Origin: Panorpa germanica | Taxonomy: Eukaryota; Arthropoda; Insecta; Mecoptera; Panorpidae | DNA: 64,000 nucleotides | Direction of reading: 5' to 3' | Assembly: GCA_963678705.1 (NCBI GenBank) | Contig: OY783203.1 | Span: 1,302,001 to 1,366,000 of the forward strand | Part shown: piece after piece, positions 11,752-24,521 of the stretch | Layout of the letters: every line of letters starts with the position of its first letter | Position numbering within the stretch: position 1 is the stretch's first letter | Made by a program: the position numbers and the translations under genes | The notes under the pieces: model-generated | Told to the model about the DNA's origin: nothing | Seen by the model: only the letters and a program-made list of their open reading frames with translations | Database searches by the model: none

Positions 11752-14700
11752 ATTTTCCCAACGCAAATTCATTCCTTCATTCCTTTCATATAAAATGTCT
11801 ACTTTATCGGCTACAAATGGCGAAATTACTCCACCTGTCGGAATACATTGAAGATAAAGTTGATGCGAACTATAATTGAAGTTAAATAGTGATAGAAACG
11901 TCACTAAATAGGGCACTAGGGCACCAAATTGTTTACTGGGTATATAGTTTCTATTTTGTTTAAATAACAACTATAGTTTGATATATTTAATATTTGTAAT
12001 AGTTAAAGAATTTAATTGGAAAAATCAGTTTGGGTCTGTGATCTGACCACAGATCACTGGAGTACAGACACAATTAAATTAAATTCGACTTCCAAAGCAA
12101 AAGGACAAAAGTAGGAAGAATATTAAAAAAAACATTTTTTTAAAATCGATAGTAAAGGACTCAAATAAATAAATAAAGTCCGACCCTGCTTAACATAGGT
12201 ATTTAACCCATACAATTTACCTTAGTGTTTCTAATCAGTGTCGTGAGCGGTGTAGTTCAAATATTCAATGAGCGGTGTCAATCATCAAGCTGTACCACAT
12301 CTGTACCTTGTGCGTCTTGTTTGATTTTGTGTTCGGACTTTGAAACACGTTCCAATTACCACTGTTCAGGTAAATAACCTTTATAATCCGTTTATCCTCT
12401 CGTCGTACTCCTGCTCCTGCTCCTGCTCCTGTCCCTGCCACTACATCCTCGGGGAATTGCTGCGAATTACTGTGTACAAAGCCCAGAGACATGATTGCTG
12501 GGTAGACATGTTTAAACATAATTAAGCATACAACTTTAAGTGAATTATTACCTCAATATATTAAGTCATCTTTCGTGAAAAATGAGTTTGCTTTATATTA
12601 ATTATTATTACTTAATTAGTAAGTACTCATTTTACTATATTACGTATAATATATAAAGCTGTTTATGGTATACGAGTACAATATGTTCATTGTGTGGTCT
12701 ATTTATCAGGCGCCATTAACCGAAATATTGACAAATGAGATCACAATATTTCCTCACATAATTTTTTTATATATTACATATGTATGTATGTATATATTGT
12801 TTTTACTGGTAATAATTATCCAGTTGATGCACTCAAATAAAATATATTATAAAAAATAACAGAGTTCTTAAATTGCTTATCTGAGAATAACATCTTCAAA
12901 AGCTCTAAAGAGAATTTCTGTGTGATCTGAACATACGAGATGCTTTATTTTCTTCTCAAAGCCTTCAACGTTTTACTTCCAAAACATTTTATTCATATTG
13001 TGCGTGGGTGGAAACTGACATCCTATTATGTATTATATTAAAGCGGCTGCTACGCAACAACTCAAGGTCGTCATGTCAAATCCTATGTTTTTTTTTTAAA
13101 AACACCATGTTACAAATCCACGAAAAAAGTGAAATTTTTGTAATGAAAAAACAAACACGTAACAGATCAAACAACAGATAAAAATCATCGGACGAACTCG
13201 TACCTTGTGTTGAGGAAAGAGGATTTAATTGGACTGGCACTGGAGTCCCTGACCTGGAATCCCTAAGGCGATAGAAAGACACAAAGATCAAAGACAGGGA
13301 AATGTTGAAACGTGGGAATCAAAAAAGACCTGGACTAATATTTTAATGTTGGCCCCCTAACAGTGAATAGGGATCAAGGCAAGGTGGTAAGGTGGTAAGG
13401 TGGTAAGGTGGAAAGGTGGCAACGCTTCCTTCTCTTCCATGCTGGATGCCATATGGTGATGATGGATACAAATGTGCTCCGTTTTTTTTCATTTTCACAA
13501 CATAAATATTGTTGTACCAAGTCCCAACGGTTCTGCTAAACAAGGGAGACGAAAAACAATTTGGAAGGTGAGGCTAAATATGTACGAGTATGACTGTAAG
13601 GCGAGAGGTTCGCAACATTTTTGATTCCTTTAAGATAGCAATAGCTAGGACCGATCTTTGGACCAGTTGTTATCAAAGTTTAATTTATTATGTCCTTACT
13701 CATAAACATGTTACATACATACATGCGGTCACGATATCATATAATCTTCCAACATAATAGAAGGTCGCCGTCGTCTTCAGTTCAGAAAATAGAGGATTTG
13801 GGGAGAGGAGATGGAAGACAAGAGGTAGATGATGGAGATAGAGCCAAGAAGAATTGTAAAGACACACCCATTAAATTATTAAATAACAAAATAATAATAC
13901 ATTAATAGCAGTAAAGGTAATTTCTACACGAATTTTCTAACAAAATTAACAAATCGGCAAATTAAATTCAAAGATAGTAAGATATCTTACGATACAATTA
14001 GTAGAAGAAGTCTAGGTGGAAATAAATTTATTCTAAGACTGGCAAAGAATTAACTCACCAAATGATAAACAAATTAAAAATAAATGAATATAACAACCAT
14101 ATCACAACCAAATCTACAAAACACACACAAGTATTATATTACAGTTAATACGAAATATAACCTAGCAGTGAAATCATAGTAACATAATAAAAAAGAAAAG
14201 AGATATGAGTTAACAATACACGAGTAACAGGATATGATATTAAGAATAACAGATCAAGAAACACCACACACCAAGAAAGCATTCGTTCATCAGGATTGTG
14301 CAAATGAGAATGGAACACTAGTACCAGTACGTTACTTTTCCGAACCGCGAGTCCTTTGACGAATATGTAGTTGTAGTTGTTGCTTCCCGTCCCGGCACAA
14401 AGCCAATAACCTCGTAAGCCTCGTAACTTTCATATTGTTTTGCTTTGCGTTATGTAACATAGCATTTTTTTTATTCAACACGGGATTACTTTGTGACTTC
14501 CACCTGTTTCTTTGAATGAAAATGGCAAACGACCTTGAAAAGTCATGTATTATGTTTTCAAGATGTATAAAAGATTAAAGGAAACACGCGAGCTTGTATA
14601 CCTTATACAGATTCATATAGACTTTGTTAAAATGATATTTCAAGGAATGTGAAACGAGGAAAAATATGAGAACGGCGTTCTGAGGAATATACGTTCCCAA

Positions 14701-15071
14701 AAAAATATTATATAAAAAGAATTGTGTACAAGAGGACAGGTATATATATAAAGAAGTTTATATATATATATATAAAGAAATTATATTTCTTTAGTTGGCG
14801 ACACTGACCCATTCATTGTAGTGTGTACCAACGGCCATCATATTTGGAGCTGACAGAACTCACTGCGCATAATGTTAAGTTATTATAAAATTAGATAAAA
14901 AGAAATTGACAATTTAAATAATAAACTTTAAATGTTGTTTCTTTGATTTCAGGTAAGATAGTATGATATAAGTTAAACAGTGTAATTATTATAATGTGTA
15001 TGTAAATTACTAAAATAAAAGTCTTTGATTTCAGAAGCAACACATAAGTTTGTTTAAAAATGTACAATTCC

Positions 15072-15087
15072 TATATTATATATATAT

Positions 15088-15125
<38 letters not shown>
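15072..15125. repeat. (TA)n microsatellite
   Basis: Imperfect TA run with TTATAT and AAATAT interruptions, then about 35 bp of pure TA. Confidence 0.9.
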
Positions 15126-15131
<6 letters not shown>

Positions 15132-18129
15132 ATTATGTACGATAAGTGATGAAGATTTCAACGTGAATAATAGTTAACCGAAGAGAATGATACCGTTTTT
15201 TGAAAGCACCCTGTGTTTCAATGTAGGAGTATTACGCTAAGAGCGCTTATAGTATTGTGACAATTATCCTGGTTTACTGTATACTAGTATGTATCACGTC
15301 ATCGCTTTTTATCTTCTGTAACACATTTACTACATGTTACGGTGAACCACATTCCCAATCTTATGTTCTATTTTTATATTGTTTGATTATACAATACATA
15401 ATGTGTAGCAGTAGTACGAAGTAAGAAAATATTATAAAAGTACTCCAGAGTTTTTCTTGCTTCAGGGTAATGGAAAGAGTTTTCTTGAAATCAGTTTTCT
15501 AGAGTTTTATTTATATATATACCAATGTATAATATGAGTATGTATGTGTGTATGTACACGTTGTGTTACCCCCATACTTAAAAACAATCACTGCTTTTTA
15601 TGGACAGAAAAGAACAAAATTCTTTCTAGCGAAAATAATATATTTGTTTGTTCCTGAATAATGTTTTCTTCATTTCAAAATAGTGTATTTGTTGCTTCGT
15701 AGGCTGGGCATAATGGAGCGGAGCGGTATGGTGTATAATGCGGTGGATTTCGTCAGATAATCTACCTTGCTTCACTTTCTTATAGTTGTAATTTATTAAA
15801 CCTCTTTAAATGTTAAACCTCAGTATTACATTGTTGGTGACATCCTATAAAAATTAAAGAACTAATTATTTTTGTGAAATAACATTCTTTGTTATATCTT
15901 GATTTAAAATTGAACTTGGTTAAGATTTAATAATCAGTTGGCTCCACTGCGTCTGTGGATCGAAAATAAATGGGACAGATACATGCGATAGACAAGTGAT
16001 TGCGATCGGAAATGTGGCCAGAATTTTAATGCTAACAATGAAGTGTTTCTTAGCAACGCACGAATATGCTGACTTCAATATTTATCGAAACAATTACAGG
16101 AATTGAACATGACTAAATATTAGATATAGATGTAGTAGATTATACTCGATAGAATATTGCACTAACTGCAAAAGTTCTTGCTGGTTAAGCAGGTGGATCA
16201 AGAACTATGGGAAATATTTCTCATATAATATTCGAAAGTGAAGTATTCAAAAATCGTTCAATTTTACTTGGTAAATTATACTTCACATAAATGGTCTTTA
16301 TGTTAAATACATATAACTGTGTTGAATGAGTATTACTTAGAATTCATTAGTATACTAATAAAAATAATTAGCACAGTATTATATCTCCAAAGCTCTTTTA
16401 AAATCGCATTAGAGTAACAGAGACGGAAGATGACACAAATCTGTTAATAATAACAATAATAGTAAAAATATATACATAGTATATGGTACACCTATATTGA
16501 ATTCCTGTAAATGAGATTTATCTTACAGTACGGTGTACGAGTAGGTACCTATACTCGTATATAGTATATACATAGTTTTATGTATAGATATCTGGTATAC
16601 GAGGGAAAATATAGAATAATATGTAGACCCTATAGATTTCCAACAACAGAGCTGCTATCACTCCCTGCTTTCTGTTAACACAATGAACGGCGTTCCTTTT
16701 AAATCGTGACAGAGACGGAGACAAGGGTGGAGACAAGGATAGGAATAGTGACAGGGACAAAATGCCGTTAGGTAGAGTGAGTAGGGTGTACATTGGGTGG
16801 ATTGGGTGGATGTAGGGTAGCGCAGATTGTGTTGCTGTGGCGTGAGCGGAAGGGAAAGGTGGAGGGGGATTTACTCTACCGCTGCCACATGAGCACATGC
16901 GGCCACTTCATTCTTTAATGTTTGAAATCAATGGATCCTTGAAATAGCGTGTAATAGACATTCAATTTTTGCTTTTTTTTTATGTTCGGGTATAAATTTA
17001 TGGTAACGGAAATAATATCGTACGATTGATAAATTTAGAAAAAATTAAATTAATTTAAAAAAAAAATTGATGAAAAATAAAATATTCTCTTTAATATGAA
17101 AAATTAGTCAATATTTAGACTCAAATCAATCACTGTTTTCACCCACTGTGTCGTGTCATGTATTATTTAACGTAATCCTATATATATAATATAAGTAATT
17201 ATATTATAATAATCCTATATATATAATATATAAGCTAAGAGTAAGCAACTGAATACTCATTTTAACATTATAAAGTTTGTCTCTAAAATGAACATAACCC
17301 CAATATTGTGAAACAATAGCAAAAGCTTCCGTACTAATCTATTTCTCTTAATTTGAATTTATAGAACGGCGCATTTCTTAATTAATAAAATAATACTCGT
17401 ACCTTAAAAATATTTTAATGGAATTCAACGTTTGTGCCTTCACAAAGTAAAGCAAGAAATAATTTATTCGCCGACAAATATTTTCACAAACGAAATTATT
17501 TATATCTAAAAGTTTTCATGACGGCAACCGTTGATAATATTATTTTTATATCCTGGTACACTGCTACATCAATCGGATCGGTTCTAAAAAGGTAATTGGT
17601 TTATCTGTACATCTACGGGAAGAACATCCGCCTTGTTTTCCAGTTTTCCAGTTTCCACCCCCTTTTTCAATGTTATAATTAGTTTTGCTACGTGGTGGAC
17701 GGTAAAGGGAAATAAATATGACTTTCGAATGAAAATAATAAATAAGTATAATTATAAAATATTTATGAATAAGCATTTAAGGCTCGCTCGACTTTTCGAC
17801 TTTTATTTTATGATTCATAAGTCTGTAGTTCTGCTGGTAACTTTAAAGAAAACGTAAACTATAAAAAGAATACGAGTATACGACTTATAAAGAATCATTC
17901 TTTCTATTCTTTGTTAAAATCACGTTTCTCAGAATAAAGTTTTTCAATAGAGAGCTCTGCAAACTTTCAAATCTTTTCTTAGAAGTTATATTCTCGTAAG
18001 TATACTCAGCATATACCATAAAAGCATCAATACGACAATTTTCCGGAACGGAACATTTGATTGATTTAAAAAAAGCAACAATTGAAAAATTTCTAACTGT
18101 AATTAAATCAAACGTCAACTTTATAATAA

Positions 18130-18825
18130 TACTAGCTTCTACCCCCGGAATTTTATATATAACATCAAATAATTTTTCATATAAACTGACTAAAAAATAT
18201 ATTTTTTCAACAAAAAATAAATATTTTTAGTTTATTCGTTTTTTGTCCAACTTCTTTTTAAAATTTGGGATTTTTTTTTTTCGATTCATAAATTGGGTAT
18301 CAAAGTTTGCCCACATATAAAATTTTAACTTTTTAACATAATGTTTACCCTTGGCAAAAATCGCACCCGTACTCCGATCAAATTTTTTGAATTTTGAATT
18401 ATTTCTTTTAAATATGATATTCAATTATTACACAATCCAAAATTAGAGCATTCTTCAAAATATCCTACTGGGCCCCCAAATTTTCTCGGCATCCCTTTTA
18501 TAAAATTTTGAATTTCTAAATGTTGAAATAAGTTCACATTTAATAGTATAATACACATGCAAGATTTCTTCTTTCTATCTTTTTCAAACAAAAAGTTATA
18601 CAGCAAAAATAGCACACTTTTACCCAGTTTTTCCAAAATTACGTGTTTCCAAGAATTCTAGGGAAAAATTCAGAGACGCCAAAAGTCTTAGAATTTCTTT
18701 CTCTACGAAAAAGGAAATTTTCAAAAACATTGTGGGAGCCGTTTTCGAGCTGCCATACAAAATTCAGTACCAAACATATAAACAAGTCAGAGATACCTGG
18801 AACATTATAATATAGGATTTTACAA
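18130..18825. mobile_element. Possible non-LTR retrotransposon 3' fragment
   Basis: The left edge ACTAGCTTCTACCCCCGG resembles the ACTAGCTG-CCC-CGGC opening common to 3' regions of insect RTE-like elements, and the right edge TAATATAGGATT resembles their tails. No reverse transcriptase frame survives. This rests on recall of typical element ends, so confidence is low. Confidence 0.25.
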
Positions 18826-21800
18826 CTACAACTAAAGTCGGGGCGTGGCGTATGCTTACTTAGTATATTGAATAGTATTATAGTGAGATAACCATTTAAA
18901 GAATCTAGCGCAGAATATTATTTAAAAAGCTCTTCTGTAATTCCTTTTTCAATTTTTATATAAATGAGATGAAAATTTTATTTAAAATATATATAATGTA
19001 TATTTAAAATTTTTTATAATATGTATAATTTAGTGGGATACCAAGACACATCAAGGTGATTTTAATCCTCTATTCCGAGTAGGTGTTCTATATGTATATG
19101 TATATTTATATATAATATAATCTTATAGCGATATAAAGAAATATATGAAATGCTTTGTGTGTTATATAGATATATATATATATATATATATATATCAGTG
19201 CCTGAACCGAGTGCATGGAAATATATATTCCAGAGAATATAGCCTGAGGGTGGAAGATCATAAGAGCTGATTCAGCAATGTAATTCATATCAAAACGTTC
19301 AAACGCCCAAATAACTAAATGTACAAACGATTATATTTTATAAGATAATTAAAGTTATTTAACATCAAAGTCGAAGTCTAATTAAATGTATTGCCATCAG
19401 CCATCAGCTATACACATACACCGCGAACAAAAACCAATACCGCACGTGGCCCCGTAACCTATATTTCATTAAGACTAAATATAGATTCTCTTTAATAAGA
19501 TTTTCATGAAAACTGTAACAGCTTTAACTTTGACACACATTAACTCAAAGTATTTGCACTTTGTTCGCAACTAATGATATAACCATATATGAGTAAAAGT
19601 AGAAAATTAAGAGGACACTGGATCAGTTCGAATAACTGTTTCTACACTATTTTTTTGTTTCTTTATCTCTTTATTGTTCTTTCACAAGTTTTCTTAATTT
19701 ATATTTTTATCCAAACGGTCTTGAATAAACAGCGCGAAGTCTTGAAAAAAGATTTTATTATACCCTTTATATTCGTATCTAAAATTATCCTTTTATTCTT
19801 TTGATATAAATATATTAATAGAGGAAAAGTATGGCCTTAAGGCATTTAGCATAAATGCCACATGTAATGCAAACAAACCTTTAATTTTAAATCTTTGAAG
19901 TCAACATTTTCTATATTTATTCATCCAAGAATGCTGAATCTGACAAAGATGCTCTTTCATTATAGATATAAGGTTTACCCCGTTTTAATTAGGGTTGCTA
20001 CAACTCATGAATAATAACAACTAAGAACTAAAGAGATACATATTGTTTAAATTGTATAGGTGAGTTGATATTTATAAATAAACTAAAAACTATGAAGCAA
20101 ATACAATAAATAATGAAACTGCTTTTATAATTTAAAACAATAAAATAGCAAATCTGTAATTTATAATTTATATAATCCTACTTACTGTTCTTCTTTGTTT
20201 TGGCGACTTTAACAGAGCAATTTGAGATTCAAATATGAATAAGATGCTCTCTCCGAGTTTTCAGACTAATCCATACGTACTTACAAAACTCTTAAGTCTT
20301 GCTAATTAACTGTGTAACTTTTAAGCCTCTAACTAAGTTATGAATTAAATAAGGATTAAGAGTTGCTCTGATATTCAACTCTATGTAAAAGAGTTTCTTT
20401 TATATTTATTTATTATACAAAAAGTAAACGGTAACTTTTCTATGTTAATTAAACCTTAAGTGATGGTGTTGCATTGCAAAGCTTAAACATTTTTTTCCTC
20501 ACTAAAATACCATTTGGTCCCGCATTCTCTTAACTCAGAAATCTGGAACACTTCAGACAGAGAGTTGATGGTTTGGCAGACTAAATAAACTTTGATGATG
20601 TAATAACTAATGTGTTGATAAAAAAACTTTTTTTTTCGTAGAGTGTCTAGATTTCTTTTTTGTTTTCAAACAGATTAGAACAAATAAAAGAACAATTAAT
20701 AAATAAGTCAGATAAAAGTCTAAGTCTAAATATTATACACAGAAATTTGTTGGAAAGTTTGTAAGAAGGAATCTTCACGAATTCTAAATGTAGATATTTA
20801 GTAAACTACTTTCGAAACATAAATCGAATAAAGTAAAAGTTTGATTGTCGATGTGCGTGTGTATGTGACTGATTTACCTGTGAAAGCGTCTTTACGAGAA
20901 TTAAAGAGATTAAGTGTTACAATAATAATTTATTACGCGATTAAATATTTAGACGGTGTTTAATTTATTTGTGATAAATAGAACTCAATTAATCTCGGCA
21001 AAGAAGAATTTTTTATAGCGTGAAAGTATTTTGCGGCCGTTCATAAATGTTGAGGTACAGAAATTATGACAAGGAGAGGAGTGACAGAAGCATTGTGACG
21101 TCAAATGCAGTATAAAATATACAAATAAAATTTCTAAAAAAAAAAGATGTGCGCTACGATTGGTGACCATTAAGCAAAAAAAATTTTTATGTGGTAGTTC
21201 AATTAACGATATGAAATATTTTTGAATTATAAATATTTTTCTTTTTTTTATTTCACGTCAACATATTTTCGATGCTCCCATCCTATCACCGATGATCGCC
21301 CGCAATGTTGGCAGTTTTATGGTTCACTACACCATTGTCTAATGCTTATAGAATATAGAATACATTGTATTGAATTAATTAACTGAAGGAACAGGTGCTC
21401 AAATATCAAACCCATTGTATCTTTTCACTATTTTTACAATTTTTGTGTAATAAATTTTTTCGTAGAATGTTATTAACATACATCATATGTGTTACAGTTC
21501 CTCCGTGCGTTCACCTCAAAAGTATGGTACTATATATATAAAAAACGTGAACAAATTTAACAACTTTTACACCAACACAATAACTCGTGCCATGAATACC
21601 CCTTATATTTTTTAACGATAATTTAGAAAGTTTGTAAAGAAAATTTATATAATAGAAAAAGGAGATCAGAAAACTCGGAATATATTTCCTTGTCGTTTTA
21701 CATCGTTTTAACGAAATAACAAATTTTACCATTACGTGTTTATGTCATATTAAAATTTATAAGTTTTCCGTTCCAACTAAAGTATTACCATACCCGTATA

Positions 21801-22524
21801 CCCGTATACCATATACCCGTACACTTTGTTACTCTTTTATGTGTTCATTGCTGAATTTATACATTTTTTAAGCTTTTGAGTTTAGAGGGTTCGAGGAATA
21901 AAGTGCTTCTAGAGCTTAAAGCACTCCTGTTATACTCTGCTCTCTATACATTCGCCCATGCACATATTGTTTCTCCCAAACACCAAACACCAAACAAGGA
22001 AAACCTATAAATAGTCAATTCAGATTAATCCATTTTTAATGTTATTCGGCTTTTTAAAATATGTTATCTGACAGAATTTCACTTTTCATTTCGCGATAAA
22101 CTGGTTCTGAATTTTATATCTAGCACGGCAAGAGAACGTGGTGCTTATGGTTATATAACGTGCTTATAACATGTATAATATGTCTTGCATAAATATTAAA
22201 TTTTATATAGAGATGTAGCACGTAGATATCAGAGGCAGCAGGGGAACGTTTGTGTTGCGCAAGTAGGCTTAAAAATGGGGCGCAATTTAGGTTCGCATAA
22301 ATACTCGTATAGCACTCGTAAAACAAAGCAATAGTTATATGCACATTTATTTATTTAATCTGATTTCTAAATAATTCTTAGCAATATTTATTGATAATAA
22401 AAAAAGATAACACTCACATTTTTATTAATAATGCTATTGGCAAATATAAAGCTAGTGCAAGATTCACAATTATTGTGTTGTCACAACCTACTTCATTTCT
22501 ATTTGAATGAAGAGAAATGTAGTG

Positions 22525-22745
22525 GACGATATGCAGAATGTGTAAACGAGAAAATGAGACATTGGAGCATATAAAGAGGAGCGAGTTCAAGATTGATAAT
22601 GGAAATGAAATAGACTATTCGTTAAAAAGAGACAGAGAATAAAGAAGTTGGATGGCGAAGGTACAGAGAAGCGGAAGTGTAAAGTGGAAGGATCGTGAAT
22701 GAATTGTTACTAGTAGAAAAGTACGGGGAAGAGATTATTCAAGAT
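22525..22745 (+). pseudogene. LINE ORF2 C-terminal remnant
   Basis: One frame reads CRMCKRENETLEHI followed by a hydrophilic stretch ending near SGSVKWKDRE, with in-frame stops. C-x2-C followed by E-T-x-E-H is the cysteine motif found at the C-terminus of many insect non-LTR retrotransposon ORF2 proteins. The rest is decayed. It lies in gene-free DNA left of the small membrane-protein gene. Confidence 0.5.
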
Positions 22746-22784
22746 TATTTTGAATCAGCATACCATTTTCAAGTAGAAAATTGT

Positions 22785-22870
22785 CTTGTAGTCCAGTAGT
22801 TAAAGGCCATCACGAAAGCAGAAATCTCCTTTTGACATGCATTGAAAATCGCTGTAGCAATAGAAACTTT
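22785..22870 (+). mobile_element. Possible tRNA-derived SINE head
   Basis: TAGTCCAGTAGTTAAAGGCC resembles a tRNA 5' end and Pol III A box. I see no matching B box nearby, so this is a weak call. Confidence 0.25.
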
Positions 22871-23112
22871 ATAATACAAACAAACATTTTATTAAACTAA
22901 TATAACAAAAAAATATTTTTAATATTAGGAAATGTAAAAAAGTTGAAGAATAAACAAAAGGAATTCTAAAATATTGCCTGTTTCTTTTGCAATATTATTC
23001 AATGAACGTATAATGACAAACAACAATTGACTCCAAAAGTATTACTTTAATTGCTCTAATATTTTACAATAATAATTCTTCATAAAATATTTCTTCAATG
23101 AATTTCATCAAA

Positions 23113-24521
23113 ATGATATATTATATGGAGTCGGTGCTGAAACTTGGTGTGTTTTTATTTCTTCTTCAAAAACAAAAGGAAGGGATGTGAGTATTTAACA
23201 TATTATCAATTAAAAATTAAATTAAAATATTGCAATAAAAAGCTTCTAATGAATTTCATTATTACGAGTATATATTCGATCTGCCAAAGTACATTTACAA
23301 ATATTTCTTATCGATTAAAATTAAAACTCAAACTATAAAACAGTTTTAAATCTACCGCTGCGAGTCGGACAATTATATAACAATAGTATTCTGTTGCTTG
23401 TTTGTTTATGCAGTAAAAATTCTTCAGCTATTACTGGTCCACCCTATACATAATATATTTGAATGACATATTAATTTTTCATTTTTTCAAGGGATCCCAC
23501 TGTTATTATCGGTACAATTTGTTTATATATCCAGCTTGGATTTACATTTATGCGGTAAGTGAATAAGCATTCATATCATTTAAAATCACACAACTAGAGA
23601 TTTTTGGGAAGCTACATAATTGTGTTTATTGAGAGATAAATTATCCTAACACTCCGTTTTAGACGCCGTGTGTTTCATTTGCCTCAATATTGACGTCGAG
23701 ACGTCGACACTGATATATTTTAATAACATATTAATTTTTTGTTTTTTAAAGGAAACCTCATGATTATTTGCCAAAGATTTTTCTGTGGATCAATGTTGTG
23801 TGTTGCTATTTACTGTAAGTATTTTTTATAATTTAAACTCGTATATCGTCCTCTGTTTATAAAATCAAGAATGTGAGAGATTTCTTAACACGTTATAATT
23901 TTATATTAACATATATAAACCTGCTTAGCATTACTAACAAGACCGTGTATTGATGCTATAAATATTGTAAATATTTAAAACATAATATTTTATATCTTTA
24001 TGTACGATTTTATCTTTACACTTATATAATAAATAATAATAATGCTTTAATAATTCAGGATCTATTTTAATACACATGATTTTTTAATTTTTTTCAGGAC
24101 ATCAGAATATTCTGATTATTATACATTGGTCATGGTTGTATGTTTATTTATAAAGTAAGTTTCTTATTTATTTCTTATGTACCCTGGTTCCGGATTTGGT
24201 AAGTATACTCCACGATATCACTTATTAAGTCTTTCTTAACTCAAATCATCAATCAGTGGCCGGCAATTGGTGCCCGGTGTAAAGTTATATATTTAAATGA
24301 ATTAGAAAATAGAGATAACGAATATATATCATATAATTTAAAAAAATTTGTTATTATAGCGTTAAAGAAAGTACCATTAAGTTCAACTATTTTGATGTAG
24401 TTTCTTCATTCTTTGATTTTAATACTTGAATTAGATTGTAGCACTGCAGAAACAAAAATTTCTTTAATAACATGTGTTACTTGTTTACAGTTTTGCACGT
24501 GTTATTATTCTTTGTGAGTGA
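23113..24521 (+). CDS. Small multi-exon membrane protein built from 57-63 nt exons
   Basis: Five exons: 23113-23186, 23492-23554, 23752-23814, 24098-24154 and 24491-24521. Every intron is GT-AG and every junction falls after the second base of a codon, so the frame stays open through four splices, giving 95 residues. The exons of 63, 63 and 57 nt encode hydrophobic segments (MDPTVIIGTICLYIQLGFTF, then KPHDYLPKIFLWINVVCCYL, then YYTLVMVVCLFIN). Exons 2 and 3 and the intron ends before them (both ATATTAATTTTT followed by T-rich) look like copies of one another. A fatty-acid-elongase-like start is conceivable (RKP after a membrane segment), but the elongase histidine box is absent, so I assign no function. 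The last exon could instead end at a GTGAGT donor (24514) and continue. Most likely location is a membrane. Confidence 0.5.

Larger units (their letters stand above)
11752..23112. other. Long intergenic stretch with repeats only
   Basis: I find no splice-supported gene. Contents: a CTCCTG hexamer run (about 12408-12435), AAGGTGGT repeats (about 13380-13412), TA runs at about 14741-14780, 15072-15125 and 19168-19196, a purine/GC-rich patch at about 16700-16890, SINE tail pieces (about 13740-13775 and 21265-21345), a tract at about 18130-18825 that begins with ACTAGCTTCTACCCCCGG and ends TAATATAGGATT and resembles a non-LTR retrotransposon 3' fragment, and a LINE remnant near 22.5-22.7 kb. Confidence 0.5.

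Noticed and set aside
11692-11970. 92-codon minus-strand frame right of the satellite
   Set aside because: Overlaps the 87-bp repeat and shows no domain or splice support; possibly mobile-element debris.
12265-12525. Overlapping frames on both strands around CSCSCS / GAGAGA
   Set aside because: Generated by the CTCCTG hexamer microsatellite.
16578-16898. 106-codon minus-strand frame
   Set aside because: Low-complexity Pro/Ser/Leu from purine-rich DNA on the plus strand.
19589-19804. 71-codon hydrophobic frame
   Set aside because: AT-rich DNA readily yields such Phe/Ile/Leu frames; no neighbouring exons fit.
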